Shown piece after piece: positions 1 through 8,678 of a stretch of DNA of 64,000 bases. Origin of the DNA: Methylomonas sp. LW13 (lineage in GTDB: Bacteria > Pseudomonadota > Gammaproteobacteria > Methylococcales > Methylomonadaceae). Below the pieces are notes generated by a model. It had not been told where the DNA came from. It saw only the letters and a list, made by a program, of their open reading frames with translations, and did no database searches. The number at the start of each line of letters is the position of its first letter. Position 1 is the stretch's first letter. The position numbers were made by a program, and so were the translations under genes. The stretch covers positions 4,092,001 through 4,156,000 of the forward strand of contig NZ_CP033381.1 in NCBI RefSeq assembly GCF_016865255.1, read 5' to 3'.

Positions 1-315
1 GGAAAACGGATAATGTTCGGCGTACTCTTCCAGAAAAAAATCGAAGGGGTTGATCACCGTCATATCGGCAATCAGATCCACTTCTATCGAAAATTCGGTG
101 GTTTTTTCCGGAAACACCAAGCGCGCCAGATAATTGCCAAACGGGTCCTGCTGCCAGTTAATGAAGTGCTTATCCGGCTTAATGGTCAATGAATAGGCAC
201 TGACCGCCGTCCGCGAGTGCGAAGCCGGCCTTAGCCGCAATACGTGCGGACCCAATTGGACCGGATGATCGTAGTGGTAACTGGTTTTGTGATTAATCGC
301 TACTCTGATACTCAT
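1..315 (-). CDS. Transglutaminase-like protein, N-terminal part (runs off the window)
   Basis: The reading frame opens at the ATG ending at 315 and continues past position 1, so only about the first 105 residues are seen. They look like the N-terminal beta-sandwich of bacterial transglutaminase-like proteins (COG1305/COG4196 type): it begins [19 protein letters not shown], followed by [11 protein letters not shown] and later [10 protein letters not shown], all typical of that domain. The catalytic Cys-His-Asp region would lie outside the window. The ATG overlaps the stop of the preceding VOC gene in an ATGA arrangement, so translation is probably coupled. Proteins of this family commonly sit with the CP-ATP-grasp and alpha-E genes found upstream. 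Substrate is unknown. Confidence 0.8.
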   Translation of the reverse strand, partial: MSIRVAINHKTSYHYDHPVQLGPHVLRLRPASHSRTAVSAYSLTIKPDKHFINWQQDPFGNYLARLVFPEKTTEFSIEVDLIADMTVINPFDFFLEEYAEHYPFS

Positions 316-1565
316 GCTGACACCGGACTGGCTGCTTCACTCTCTGCCTGTAACAAACGTAGATTTTCCTCTACCCCAGCGGCATGCGTTAATTCAGCAA
401 CATTCTGCTTTGTAAAGAAACCATCAAAATTACCAAAACGCTGCACGTACTCCACAATCAACGACGAATGCTCGGAAGCGCTGGAAAATATTTGCTTCAA
501 GCCTTCTTCGCGTGAACCGATGACATCCAGCAGAAAGTCCTTACCTCTGGCCCGGATAGCCTGCACTACATAATCGATATTGGCCTGGCCGTTGATCTCA
601 CCGTCCGCTACTTCCAAAGCCACATGATGCAAGCGCGGTCCATAGTTGCGCACGAAACTCTCGGTCGGTGACGGCAAGCCCACCAGATGATTGACAAAAT
701 ACGGATGATTGGCAGCGGTAAACACTTTGGCCGGACTAATGCGTTCCTCGGGATAATGAATGCTTTTGGTGACGTTGGTCGAAGAATTCTGATTGGCAAT
801 ATCGTAGGACCCCCAATAGTAATAACTGGAGAGCGTCAAATATTCCAAAATCGCCACTTCCCGATTCTGGCTGTAAACCCGGGTAGCTAAATGATCGATG
901 GGGCGGATCAGTTTATCCAGCCCTAATTCTTCCTGAATCTCCTTGGCTTGCAGGTAGCCGCGATTCACTTCGTCAAGGATAATGCTATTTCCCAAGGCAT
1001 ATACTCTGATGTCCTCCGGCGGCCTTTCCCAGTAAGCCACGATGTTGTGAGTATACGGCGACGGTTTGACGATGGCCATATTGCCGGGCAATTCCAGTTT
1101 GCGAATTTGATCCTGGTTAAAAAAGCGGATTTCCCTGGCTTTTTGCTGCTCGACCACTTCGTGCAAATTGCTGACCCGGAAAATTTCGCCCATATAGCGC
1201 GAGTTAGGCTTGTGGGCACCAATCGGATACACCTCGTTCAGACTGCGGAAAATGTCAGCCCGACCGGGTGCACGCACTTCCCGCACCAACAAGTCCGGCG
1301 AATTCATATCAATCCGCAGCACGTGAGTCCAATGGCTCTCGGACTGTAAAGTGACCAGATAGTGGTAAGGCGTCATCAAGGCCAATTCGCTGACATAGGC
1401 CGCCGAACAGCCTGGCTCCACCGTCAACATTAACGCATCGATTTCGCGGATCATTTCGGTCAGGCCGGTTCGATCCCGGTTTTCCAGCAACTTGACCAGA
1501 AACTCGTCAAACCAGGGCGAATTGGCCTTGTCGCCCTGCTTGGGGTGGATCAGTGAATTTATCAT
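312..1565 (-). CDS. VOC-superfamily protein with HPPD-like metal triad
   Basis: 417 residues. The C-terminal half resembles the catalytic domain of 4-hydroxyphenylpyruvate dioxygenase-like VOC proteins: PIDHLATRV (His225), RLHHVALEV (His313/314) and [16 protein letters not shown] (Glu372) fall in the order and spacing of the family's 2-His-1-Glu iron site. The N-terminal 200 residues I do not recognise. The gene lies between alpha-E and the transglutaminase-like gene on the same strand, overlapping the latter by ATGA. Family knowledge says such a triad binds Fe(II) and often catalyses oxygen-dependent chemistry; the actual substrate here is unknown. It may instead be a non-catalytic metal-binding member. 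Confidence 0.6.
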   Translation of the reverse strand: MINSLIHPKQGDKANSPWFDEFLVKLLENRDRTGLTEMIREIDALMLTVEPGCSAAYVSELALMTPYHYLVTLQSESHWTHVLRIDMNSPDLLVREVRAPGRADIFRSLNEVYPIGAHKPNSRYMGEIFRVSNLHEVVEQQKAREIRFFNQDQIRKLELPGNMAIVKPSPYTHNIVAYWERPPEDIRVYALGNSIILDEVNRGYLQAKEIQEELGLDKLIRPIDHLATRVYSQNREVAILEYLTLSSYYYWGSYDIANQNSSTNVTKSIHYPEERISPAKVFTAANHPYFVNHLVGLPSPTESFVRNYGPRLHHVALEVADGEINGQANIDYVVQAIRARGKDFLLDVIGSREEGLKQIFSSASEHSSLIVEYVQRFGNFDGFFTKQNVAELTHAAGVEENLRLLQAESEAASPVSA

Positions 1566-1657
1566 CCGTTTTCCTCTAACTCTATTTGTCCGCTAGGCTG
1601 AATCGCCAAAATTTTGCTTAAACAGTCGGTGCAGCAATACACTGTTTACACAAGGAC

Positions 1658-2602
1658 TTATTCCGGTCCATTAAGAAAGGCCCGCTGAATTTCAACGCCG
1701 AGCGCGTTGTTACGCAAAATGAAATCCTGCAAAAACTGATGCAAGCCCGTCTTAAAAATGTCGGCCATCCGCCCGTAATGCAGCCGCGCATGATTTTCGC
1801 CGGCCAAGCGCAGACACTCCCGGCCCCGCTGCCGACACAGTTGCTCCAGGATAGGCGCTAGTTCGTCGTAGCAGGCATGCAAAGAGCGCGGCATGTCGTC
1901 GCGTAACACCAATAGCTCGGCCACTTTCCAGGGCTCGATGGTATCTCGAAATACTTTTTGATAGGCCTCGAATGCCGATACCGAACGCAGCAAGGAACTC
2001 CATTCGTAATAATCGACCTGACCCTCGGGAGCTTCCACGGCCGGCAACAGCAATTGATACTTGGCATCCAGCAGCCGGGCGGTATTGTCGGCCCGTTCGA
2101 CAAAGCTGCCCAAACGCACAAACTTGTAACTGTCATCGCGCAACATGGTGCCGAAGGTAACACCGCGAAACAGGTGCGAACGCGATTTCACCCAATCGCA
2201 AAATTCGCTGATCTCTGCTTCTCGTAAACCTTGTCGAATCCGTTGCCTAAGTTCCAACCATAAGGCATTGACGGTCTCCCACATTTCCGAAGACATCGCC
2301 ACTCGGACGGCACGCGCGTTTTCGCGCGCCGAGTTAAGAGCACTGACGATGCTGGAAGGGTTACGCTCATCCAAAGCCATGAACTGAATCACATTGACAG
2401 CAGTGTAGCCGGAGTAGTTTTTCTCGAAAGCCTCGATATCGTCGGCAATCTGCACCGGGGGTTTCCAGCGTGCGGCTTCGTCGTAGGCGCTATTGGCGAC
2501 CAGTGACATCCGATAAGTCACGTCCAGCACCCGCGCCATATTCTCGGCGCGCTCGATATAACGGGCCATCCAGTAAAGATGGTCGGCGGTGCGGCTTAGC
2601 AT
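1658..2602 (-). CDS. Alpha-E domain protein (DUF403)
   Basis: About 314 residues starting MLSRTADHLYWMARYIERAEN, the hallmark N terminus of the all-helical alpha-E (DUF403) family. I choose the ATG at 2602 over an in-frame upstream start at 2626 because the family begins at MLSR. The start overlaps the last codons of the ATP-grasp gene by 7 bp, indicating an operon. Alpha-E proteins are predicted partners of circularly permuted ATP-grasp amidoligases and transglutaminase-like proteins in a peptide or amide-modifying system. No catalytic motif is evident, so a scaffold role is possible. Confidence 0.85.
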   Translation of the reverse strand: MLSRTADHLYWMARYIERAENMARVLDVTYRMSLVANSAYDEAARWKPPVQIADDIEAFEKNYSGYTAVNVIQFMALDERNPSSIVSALNSARENARAVRVAMSSEMWETVNALWLELRQRIRQGLREAEISEFCDWVKSRSHLFRGVTFGTMLRDDSYKFVRLGSFVERADNTARLLDAKYQLLLPAVEAPEGQVDYYEWSSLLRSVSAFEAYQKVFRDTIEPWKVAELLVLRDDMPRSLHACYDELAPILEQLCRQRGRECLRLAGENHARLHYGRMADIFKTGLHQFLQDFILRNNALGVEIQRAFLNGPE

Positions 2603-4029
2603 GTTGAGTCTCCGTGCAATACCCAAGTGTCCTTAGTGCCGCCGCCCTGCGAGGAGTTCACCACCAGTGAACCTTCCCGCATCGCTACTCGGCATAAGCC
2701 TCCCGGCACCAGCGTGGTGGTTTTGCCGGACAACACAAACGGTCGCAAGTCCACATGGCGCGGCGCCACCCCTTGTTCAACCAAAGTCGGACAAGTCGAC
2801 AAAGCCAGAGTCGGTTGGGCGATGTAATTGTCAGGTTCGGCCAAAATCCGCGCCCGAAAATCCTCGATCTGCTGTTTGGAGGACGTTGGTCCCACCAACA
2901 TGCCATAACCGCCGGAACCCTGCACTTCCTTGACCACCAGTTCCTCCAGATGCGCCAACACATATTTCAAATCGTCGGGATTTTCCAGTTTATACGTGGG
3001 CACATTGGACAAAATAGGCTCCTCGCCCAGATAAAAACGCACCATCTCCGGTACATAGGTGTAGGTAGCTTTGTCGTCTGCCACTCCCGTGCCAATCGCG
3101 TTAGCCAGCGTGACGCCCCCATTGCGATACACCGAGACCAAGCCCGGCACACCGAGCATCGAATCTTCGCGAAACGCCAGCGGATCGAGAAAATCGTCGT
3201 CGATGCGCCGATAAATCACGTCAATGCGCTTTGGGCCTTCCGTGGTGCGCATGAACACTCCATTGTCCTTGCAAAACAAGTCCTGGCCCTCTACCAGCTC
3301 TATACCCATTTGCTGCGCCAGAAACGCATGTTCGAAATACGCACTGTTATAGGCGCCAGGAGTCAACAACACCACAGTCGGATCGTAAACACCGGGCTGC
3401 GCCACCGCCCGCAAATTGTTCAATAGCACCTGCGGATAATGCTCGACCGGCGCTACCGCATAACGGCGAAACAGTTCCGGGAACAGACGCATCATCATCT
3501 TGCGGTCTTCCAGCATGTAGGAAACCCCGGACGGTGTGCGCAGATTGTCTTCCAGCACATAAAATTCGTTCTCGGCGGTACGTACGATGTCGACGCCGGC
3601 GATATGTGCATAAATCCCACCGGGCACGTCCACGCCCTGCATTTCCGGCCGATACATCTCGTTTTCCAGAATGCTGGCGGGGACGATACCGGCTTTGATG
3701 ATTTCCTGATCGTGATACAGATCGTTCAAAAACGCATTCAGCGCCGTGACTCGCTGAATCACGCCCGCCGACAACACCCGCCATTCCGTCGCGGCCAGAA
3801 TCCGCGGCACCACATCAAATGGAATTAAGCGCTCAGCGCCGGCCTCGTCGCCGTAGACATTAAAAGTAATACCCACCCGCCGAAACAGCATTTCCGCTTC
3901 GCGGGACTTTTGCATCAACTGGGCATGATCGGTACTGCTCAACCACTCCGCGAAGGGTTGATACAGCCGCCGGACGCTACCGGTTGAGGTACGCATTTCA
4001 TCGAAAAAAGTATTTATATTCATGATCAT
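2596..4029 (-). CDS. Circularly permuted ATP-grasp protein (DUF404/DUF407 type)
   Basis: 477 residues. Blocks typical of CP-type 2 ATP-grasp proteins are visible: ADHAQ/REAEMLFRRVGITFNVYG near residue 50, LNAFLNDLYHDQEIIKAG near 120, FYVLEDNLRTPSGVSYMLE near 180 (acidic metal-binding segment) and VVKEVQGSGGYGMLVGP near 370 (nucleotide-binding Gly-rich loop). It should ligate an amine and a carboxylate with ATP, but the substrate is unknown. First gene of the four-gene minus-strand cluster, overlapping alpha-E. A second ATG at 4023 is possible. Confidence 0.88.
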   Translation of the reverse strand: MIMNINTFFDEMRTSTGSVRRLYQPFAEWLSSTDHAQLMQKSREAEMLFRRVGITFNVYGDEAGAERLIPFDVVPRILAATEWRVLSAGVIQRVTALNAFLNDLYHDQEIIKAGIVPASILENEMYRPEMQGVDVPGGIYAHIAGVDIVRTAENEFYVLEDNLRTPSGVSYMLEDRKMMMRLFPELFRRYAVAPVEHYPQVLLNNLRAVAQPGVYDPTVVLLTPGAYNSAYFEHAFLAQQMGIELVEGQDLFCKDNGVFMRTTEGPKRIDVIYRRIDDDFLDPLAFREDSMLGVPGLVSVYRNGGVTLANAIGTGVADDKATYTYVPEMVRFYLGEEPILSNVPTYKLENPDDLKYVLAHLEELVVKEVQGSGGYGMLVGPTSSKQQIEDFRARILAEPDNYIAQPTLALSTCPTLVEQGVAPRHVDLRPFVLSGKTTTLVPGGLCRVAMREGSLVVNSSQGGGTKDTWVLHGDSTC

Positions 4030-4244
4030 CTTTCAGCAATCCACATGCCAATCTTATTAATGTCTATTTATCAAAAAGTTAAATCGCCGCCACATCACCC
4101 AAACCGCTTTACGCACCACATCAGTGCAGCACACATCGGTAAGCGCCCTGAAAACGACCATAGCCGTTCACACGCCATTGTCATTTCCGCAGGCGTTGAT
4201 TATTGTGATCGCTCTAAACCAGCAATTGCGGCGAGGCGAGACAG

Positions 4245-5126
4245 ATGCAGACAGCTTTTTTCACGATATTCGGTGAAGTACTATTCGACAATTTTCCGGA
4301 CGGCAGCCGAATCCTCGGTGGCGCGCCATTTAATGTCGCCTGGCATCTGCAAGCTTTGGGCCGGCCAGCCCTGTTTATCAGCCGTGTGGGGGAAGATGAC
4401 GCCGGCCGCGAGATCCTCGCGGCCATGCAAAGTACCGGTATGACGCGATCTGCCATGCAGATAGACGCTGCTCACCCAACAGGCAGCGTAGCGGTCAGCA
4501 TAACAGACGGGCAACCCAGCTACCGGATTCTGGACCGGCAAGCTTACGACTACATTGATGCCGAGGCGTTCCATCATTCCCCCAAACAGGGCTTGCTCTA
4601 TCATGGCAGTCTGGCTTTACGAAACCCGGTTTCCAGACAAACATTGCTTAATATGCAACAGAACTGGAGTGGCCCGGTGTTTCTGGATGTCAATCTGCGC
4701 GCGCCCTGGTGGCAAGCGAATGAGGTCTTGGAATGGATAGCCGGCGCGGATTGGTTAAAACTGAACGATGAAGAATTGGAATTATTGCTGCCTGACCAGC
4801 AGAGCATAGACACCAAGATGCGCCTATTGCAGCAGACGTATCATTTACAAGGCGTGGTGCTTACGCGCGGCAGCCAAGGTGCTCTGGCGCTGAATTCATC
4901 GGGGAAGTTGTTCGGTATCGCCCCCGAAAGCCATATTGAAATAGTCGATACGGTCGGTGCCGGCGATGCGTTTGCAGCAGTTTTGTTATTGGGGATTGCC
5001 GAACACTGGCCTATGCCCGTGATGCTAAAACGGGCGCAGGAGTTTGCGTCGGCGTTGGTAGGTCAGCGCGGCGCTACCGTCGCCGACCCAGCGTTTTATC
5101 AAGGGTTTATTGAAGCCTGGCAATAG
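4245..5126 (+). CDS. PfkB-family carbohydrate kinase (fructokinase-like)
   Basis: 293 residues. The N terminus carries the sugar-binding LGGAPFNVAWHLQALG signature and the C terminus carries DTVGAGDAFAAVLL (about residues 230-243), the PfkB anion hole and catalytic Asp. Length and layout match fructokinase/ribokinase-type kinases that phosphorylate a sugar with ATP in the cytoplasm. A GAGG ribosome-binding site lies just upstream of the ATG. In methanotrophs such kinases often belong to sucrose turnover, but no sucrose genes are seen here, so the exact sugar is open. Confidence 0.85.
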   Translation: MQTAFFTIFGEVLFDNFPDGSRILGGAPFNVAWHLQALGRPALFISRVGEDDAGREILAAMQSTGMTRSAMQIDAAHPTGSVAVSITDGQPSYRILDRQAYDYIDAEAFHHSPKQGLLYHGSLALRNPVSRQTLLNMQQNWSGPVFLDVNLRAPWWQANEVLEWIAGADWLKLNDEELELLLPDQQSIDTKMRLLQQTYHLQGVVLTRGSQGALALNSSGKLFGIAPESHIEIVDTVGAGDAFAAVLLLGIAEHWPMPVMLKRAQEFASALVGQRGATVADPAFYQGFIEAWQ

Positions 5127-5153
5127 CAGAGGCGTAATGTCTTGTGCCTCTGC
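5126..5153. terminator. Hairpin between convergent genes
   Basis: GCAGAGGC at 5126-5133 pairs with GCCTCTGC at 5146-5153 (8-bp stem, 12-nt loop). It sits between the convergent stops of the kinase and the DUF5765-like gene. No T-run follows on either strand, so it is a weak, possibly bidirectional terminator. Confidence 0.4.
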
Positions 5154-5161
5154 CACACTGA

Positions 5162-5896
5162 TCAAGATTGTTGTCTGGCGGGCACGCCGTCTGACCAATC
5201 GTCAGACTGGGCGGAGAAAAACTTTTTAAATGTCGGCATGAAGCTGGCGGTGATCGGGATCGAATAAAAACAATACATCGCCGCCGCCTCGCCGGTACTG
5301 ACGCCAAACAGCCATTGCGGCATGAACAAGGTCATCAACGCGCCGAAGCAATGGTAGATGCCGATTCGCCAATTGTTTTTCCAGACAAACGCGCTGAAGG
5401 CCAGGGCAAACAAAGAGCCATGGGTCACCAGCAAACCAAAGGCGCTGGAGATCGCATAACCGATGTGGTAGATGCCCATGAACAGACAGGAGTTCATCCG
5501 GCCGATGAAATTAGGGTCAATATCAAACAGCTGCCAGTCGTTCGGCAAGCGGGTCAAAATCAAAAACAAACCGCTCAAAGAGCTGCCGACAATAAAAGCT
5601 TTCTTCAAGGCCTTAGGGTCCGACGAATACGTCGCCAAAGCCGGCATGATCGCAAAGGCTTGCAGGCTGATATGCACCGACGACAATTCGCTTAGAAAAA
5701 GATTGCTGCCGTAGCCGCACTGATCGGCTACCGGATACGCAAAATACTGAATAAATTCCATCAACGAGAAGTGAAAAATGGCGTAAGCCCTCGCCAGTTT
5801 CACCCAAAAGGTTTCGTCCTTATCCAGGAAGGTTACCGTGGAGGCAACGAGCCCCGCCACTCCCAGGCCCAAAGACATATTGGCACTAAAACACAT
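5162..5896 (-). CDS. Multi-pass membrane protein, DUF5765-like
   Basis: 244 residues, starting MCFSANMSLGLGVAGLVAS. The short MCFSA start followed by hydrophobic segments is reminiscent of the DUF5765 family. About six or seven hydrophobic stretches can be seen, with EFIQYFAYPV near residue 48 and an NWRIGIYH loop near 175. No catalytic motif is visible. It stands alone, convergent with the sugar kinase. Function unknown; family assignment is from memory of the N-terminal pattern. Confidence 0.55.
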   Translation of the reverse strand: MCFSANMSLGLGVAGLVASTVTFLDKDETFWVKLARAYAIFHFSLMEFIQYFAYPVADQCGYGSNLFLSELSSVHISLQAFAIMPALATYSSDPKALKKAFIVGSSLSGLFLILTRLPNDWQLFDIDPNFIGRMNSCLFMGIYHIGYAISSAFGLLVTHGSLFALAFSAFVWKNNWRIGIYHCFGALMTLFMPQWLFGVSTGEAAAMYCFYSIPITASFMPTFKKFFSAQSDDWSDGVPARQQS

Positions 5897-6063
5897 GGTT
5901 AATCCGTCATTTAAATTTTTAGAAGCGGCGCGTACCTTGTCGCAGTCGCCGGTTTGATTTATGAGTGCCGGCCATTTTTGCCGGAAGGCAAAGATACACG
6001 TAGCGGCGTTTTATTGCAGCAATTTTGTGGGAATTAATCGCTAGCCGCCTGAATACGGCCGAA

Positions 6064-7236
6064 CTAGTGCGGCCGATTGGCCAACTCAATCTGTTCTATC
6101 AACTGTTCGGCACCCTCCAACTCTCGATCATAAACATCGGTGCGATAAGCCTCGCCATTCAGCGTAACCGCGGATGCCGATACCAAACCGTCGGCTTTTT
6201 CTATGTTGATACGGGTTAATGTAGACAAGCCTGGCTGCAAGGGATTGGCCTTGAGTTCCGCGGCATCCAGCGCGATACGCACCTGCAAACGCTCGGCGAT
6301 ATGAATGAAATTACCGGTAGCATTATCGGTCGGCAACACTGCAAAGATGCTGCCGGTACCTGGATTGATGCCTTGCACCCGGCCGTGATACATCCGTTCG
6401 TCGCCATACGCCGCCACGCGCACTTCGGCCGCTTGCCCCGGCCTGACCCCGGCGATCTGACTTTCCAGAAAGTTGGCTTCTATCCATAGATCGTCGAGCG
6501 GCACGATAGCCAGTAAGGGCGCACCAGCCTTCAGCGTATCGCCGACTTGCACCTTGCGTTTGGCCACGCAACCGGACACCGGCGCCACCAGATTTCGGCG
6601 CTGAAAATCCAGAAACGCTTGGCGCAAGCGGCTCTTAGCTTTTTCCACCGCAGGATGATTATCGATACCCGAATCCAGCAATTGCGCCTCAATACTGCTT
6701 TGTTCGGCGCGAATTTCTTTAATCGCCGCCTGCAGTTCGTGGCTTTTATCTTGGGCATTTTGTAGCTGTTGATCGGAAACCGCCCCATCCTTAGCCGCTG
6801 CGTTAAAGCGCGCCAAGTCATGATCAACCTGTGCCAGCAAAGCTTGTTTCACCAAGGCCCGCTGCTTCAGCGTCTCGGCTTTGGCCTGCAAACTGACGAT
6901 ATTCCGCACCGCTTCCGCCAATTCGGCTTGCGTCTGCTGCAAGGCAATGCCGGCATGCACACCATCCAGCCGAACCAAGACCTGGCCTTTTTCCACGCAC
7001 TGGGTGTTTTCCGCCAATACTTCGATCACGGTACCGTCAGTCTGGGTTTTCAACGTAATTAAATGCCCGGCCACGAAGGCGTCGTCGGTGGCGATCCAGT
7101 CGCGATGCTCCAGCCACCAATAAGCCAGATAAGCCAAACCGGCCAGCAGCAAAGCCAAGGTGACGCCTTGCAAGCGGCGCCGGCGTTGGCGCAGAATTTC
7201 TCGAGGACGAATTTTTTTTGGCATGTTTGCGGTCAT
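6064..7236 (-). CDS. HlyD/EmrA-type membrane fusion protein of efflux pump
   Basis: 390 residues. A single N-terminal membrane helix (about residues 24-42, LALLLAGLAYLAYWW) is followed by a barrel-sandwich half, a long alpha-helical hairpin (about 95-205) and the second lipoyl half with VAPVSGCVAKRKVQVGDTL. It should bridge the inner-membrane MFS pump to the outer-membrane factor. The start overlaps the OMF stop by ATGA. Last gene of the efflux operon. The family transports drugs or hydrophobic acids; the substrate here cannot be read. Confidence 0.9.
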   Translation of the reverse strand: MTANMPKKIRPREILRQRRRRLQGVTLALLLAGLAYLAYWWLEHRDWIATDDAFVAGHLITLKTQTDGTVIEVLAENTQCVEKGQVLVRLDGVHAGIALQQTQAELAEAVRNIVSLQAKAETLKQRALVKQALLAQVDHDLARFNAAAKDGAVSDQQLQNAQDKSHELQAAIKEIRAEQSSIEAQLLDSGIDNHPAVEKAKSRLRQAFLDFQRRNLVAPVSGCVAKRKVQVGDTLKAGAPLLAIVPLDDLWIEANFLESQIAGVRPGQAAEVRVAAYGDERMYHGRVQGINPGTGSIFAVLPTDNATGNFIHIAERLQVRIALDAAELKANPLQPGLSTLTRINIEKADGLVSASAVTLNGEAYRTDVYDRELEGAEQLIEQIELANRPH

Positions 7237-8678
7237 GGCTTTGCGGGTTTAGTGTCGCTGTAGCCGCCGCCCAGCGCTTTGATGATATTAATCTCGGCTT
7301 TGTGTCGCTCGCCCACCAGAGCCGCCAAGCGAAACTGTTGTTGATAGACCTCCAATTTAGCCAAACTCGGCGCGGCGCGATCAGACAAGCCATGAATGCG
7401 TAAACTGTCGGCCAGCTTGTCAGCGGCTAATGCGTCGGCCAAGCTTTGCCTCTGTGCCGCCAGGCGCTCATCCAGCTCGCGCCAACGGCTCAGCGCATCG
7501 GCCACTTCCTGCACCGCATGCACCAAGCTGCGGTTATAGCGCTCGACAGCGGCTTCGTAAGCAGACTCTTGATACGCCAAATTGGCGCGCAGGCGGCCGC
7601 CTTCGAAGATCGGAAACTCGATGGACGGCCCGACCGCGTAAGCCAGACTGGAACCTTGCAACAACACGTCGCTCAAGCTGACGCTGTGCAAGCCGGTGAA
7701 GGCCACCAGATTGACGTCCGGATAAAACGCCGTCTCGGCCACCTTGATTTCCTCGGCCGCCGCCTCGGCATGCAGCCGCGCCGCGCTAATATCGGGACGA
7801 TGCGCCAGTAAATGCAGCGGCAAATCCACCGGCAGGGTTAACGCTTGCTCAAACTGATCGGATTCGATAACGATGCCAGCCCCCCAATCAGGCCCCTTCC
7901 CAGCCAGCGCCGCTAACAAATTTTTACTTAACGCCACGTCGGCGCGCGCCGCAGCCAAACCTTGTTCGGCGTTAGCAAGGGCTATTCTGGCCTGCAATAG
8001 CGGTGCGTCGGGGGCCAAACCGGTCGCCAAACGTGTCTGTTCAAATTGCAACAAGGCCCGCCGCTCGGCGACGATGTTCTCGGCGATGCCTTGCTTTTCG
8101 CTGACAGCCAGCAGCTCGAAATATGCCTTGGCCACGGCAGACGCCAGTAACAGCCGCGCATCGGCCAACTCCGCCGCGGCCGCCAGCGAGCGGCCAACCG
8201 CGCCTTGCAGGGCCGCCGCGTCGCGTCCCCAAAAGTCCAGGTGATAACGCAAGATCAAGGGGTTAATCAGCATCTGCCGAAAGTTCTCGCCGGCCAGTTT
8301 GGCTTGCACGCTGTTCGCCGAGAAGCGCTGCGCCGAGAAGCTAACATTGGCATCTACCGTCGGATAAAGCTCGGCCGCCTGCGCATCGACCATCGCCTGT
8401 GACTGCCGCAACCGGGCCGCTGTGGCCTTCAAATCCGGATTATCGGCCAGCACCGCGCTTATCAAGCGCTGCAATTCCGGGCTGGCGAAACCAGTCCACC
8501 AATCCGGCGCCGGCCAGGCATCGCTGCTTGCGAAACTGCCGCGCGCATCAGCAACGGTGTTGGTCATGTCAGGCATGGGTAACAGACTGGCGCGCGTAGT
8601 TTCTTCTCCACCGAACCGGGCGCAACTTGACGAAATACCCAACATTAACGCCAGTGCAATGAATCGGCGTACAGACAT
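7233..8678 (-). CDS. Outer-membrane efflux lipoprotein (NodT/OprM type)
   Basis: About 481 residues. I use the ATG at 8678 rather than an upstream in-frame start because it begins MSVRRFIALALMLGISSSC, a lipoprotein signal with the acylated Cys at 19, and because this ATG overlaps the MFS stop (TAATG). Two OEP repeats are recognisable, with ALVADNPDLKATAARLRQS near the start of the first and helix-rich AEQGLAAARADVALS and LAYQESAYEAAVERYN segments later. It forms the outer-membrane channel of the tripartite pump encoded by the neighbouring genes. Confidence 0.9.
   Translation of the reverse strand: MSVRRFIALALMLGISSSCARFGGEETTRASLLPMPDMTNTVADARGSFASSDAWPAPDWWTGFASPELQRLISAVLADNPDLKATAARLRQSQAMVDAQAAELYPTVDANVSFSAQRFSANSVQAKLAGENFRQMLINPLILRYHLDFWGRDAAALQGAVGRSLAAAAELADARLLLASAVAKAYFELLAVSEKQGIAENIVAERRALLQFEQTRLATGLAPDAPLLQARIALANAEQGLAAARADVALSKNLLAALAGKGPDWGAGIVIESDQFEQALTLPVDLPLHLLAHRPDISAARLHAEAAAEEIKVAETAFYPDVNLVAFTGLHSVSLSDVLLQGSSLAYAVGPSIEFPIFEGGRLRANLAYQESAYEAAVERYNRSLVHAVQEVADALSRWRELDERLAAQRQSLADALAADKLADSLRIHGLSDRAAPSLAKLEVYQQQFRLAALVGERHKAEINIIKALGGGYSDTKPAKP

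Noticed and set aside
2755-3426. 223-residue plus-strand frame opposite the ATP-grasp gene
   Set aside because: Antisense shadow of a strongly recognised gene, rich in His/Gln/Arg.
5126-5153. Strong intrinsic terminator
   Set aside because: The hairpin is perfect but lacks a T-run on either strand, so it is kept only as a weak candidate.
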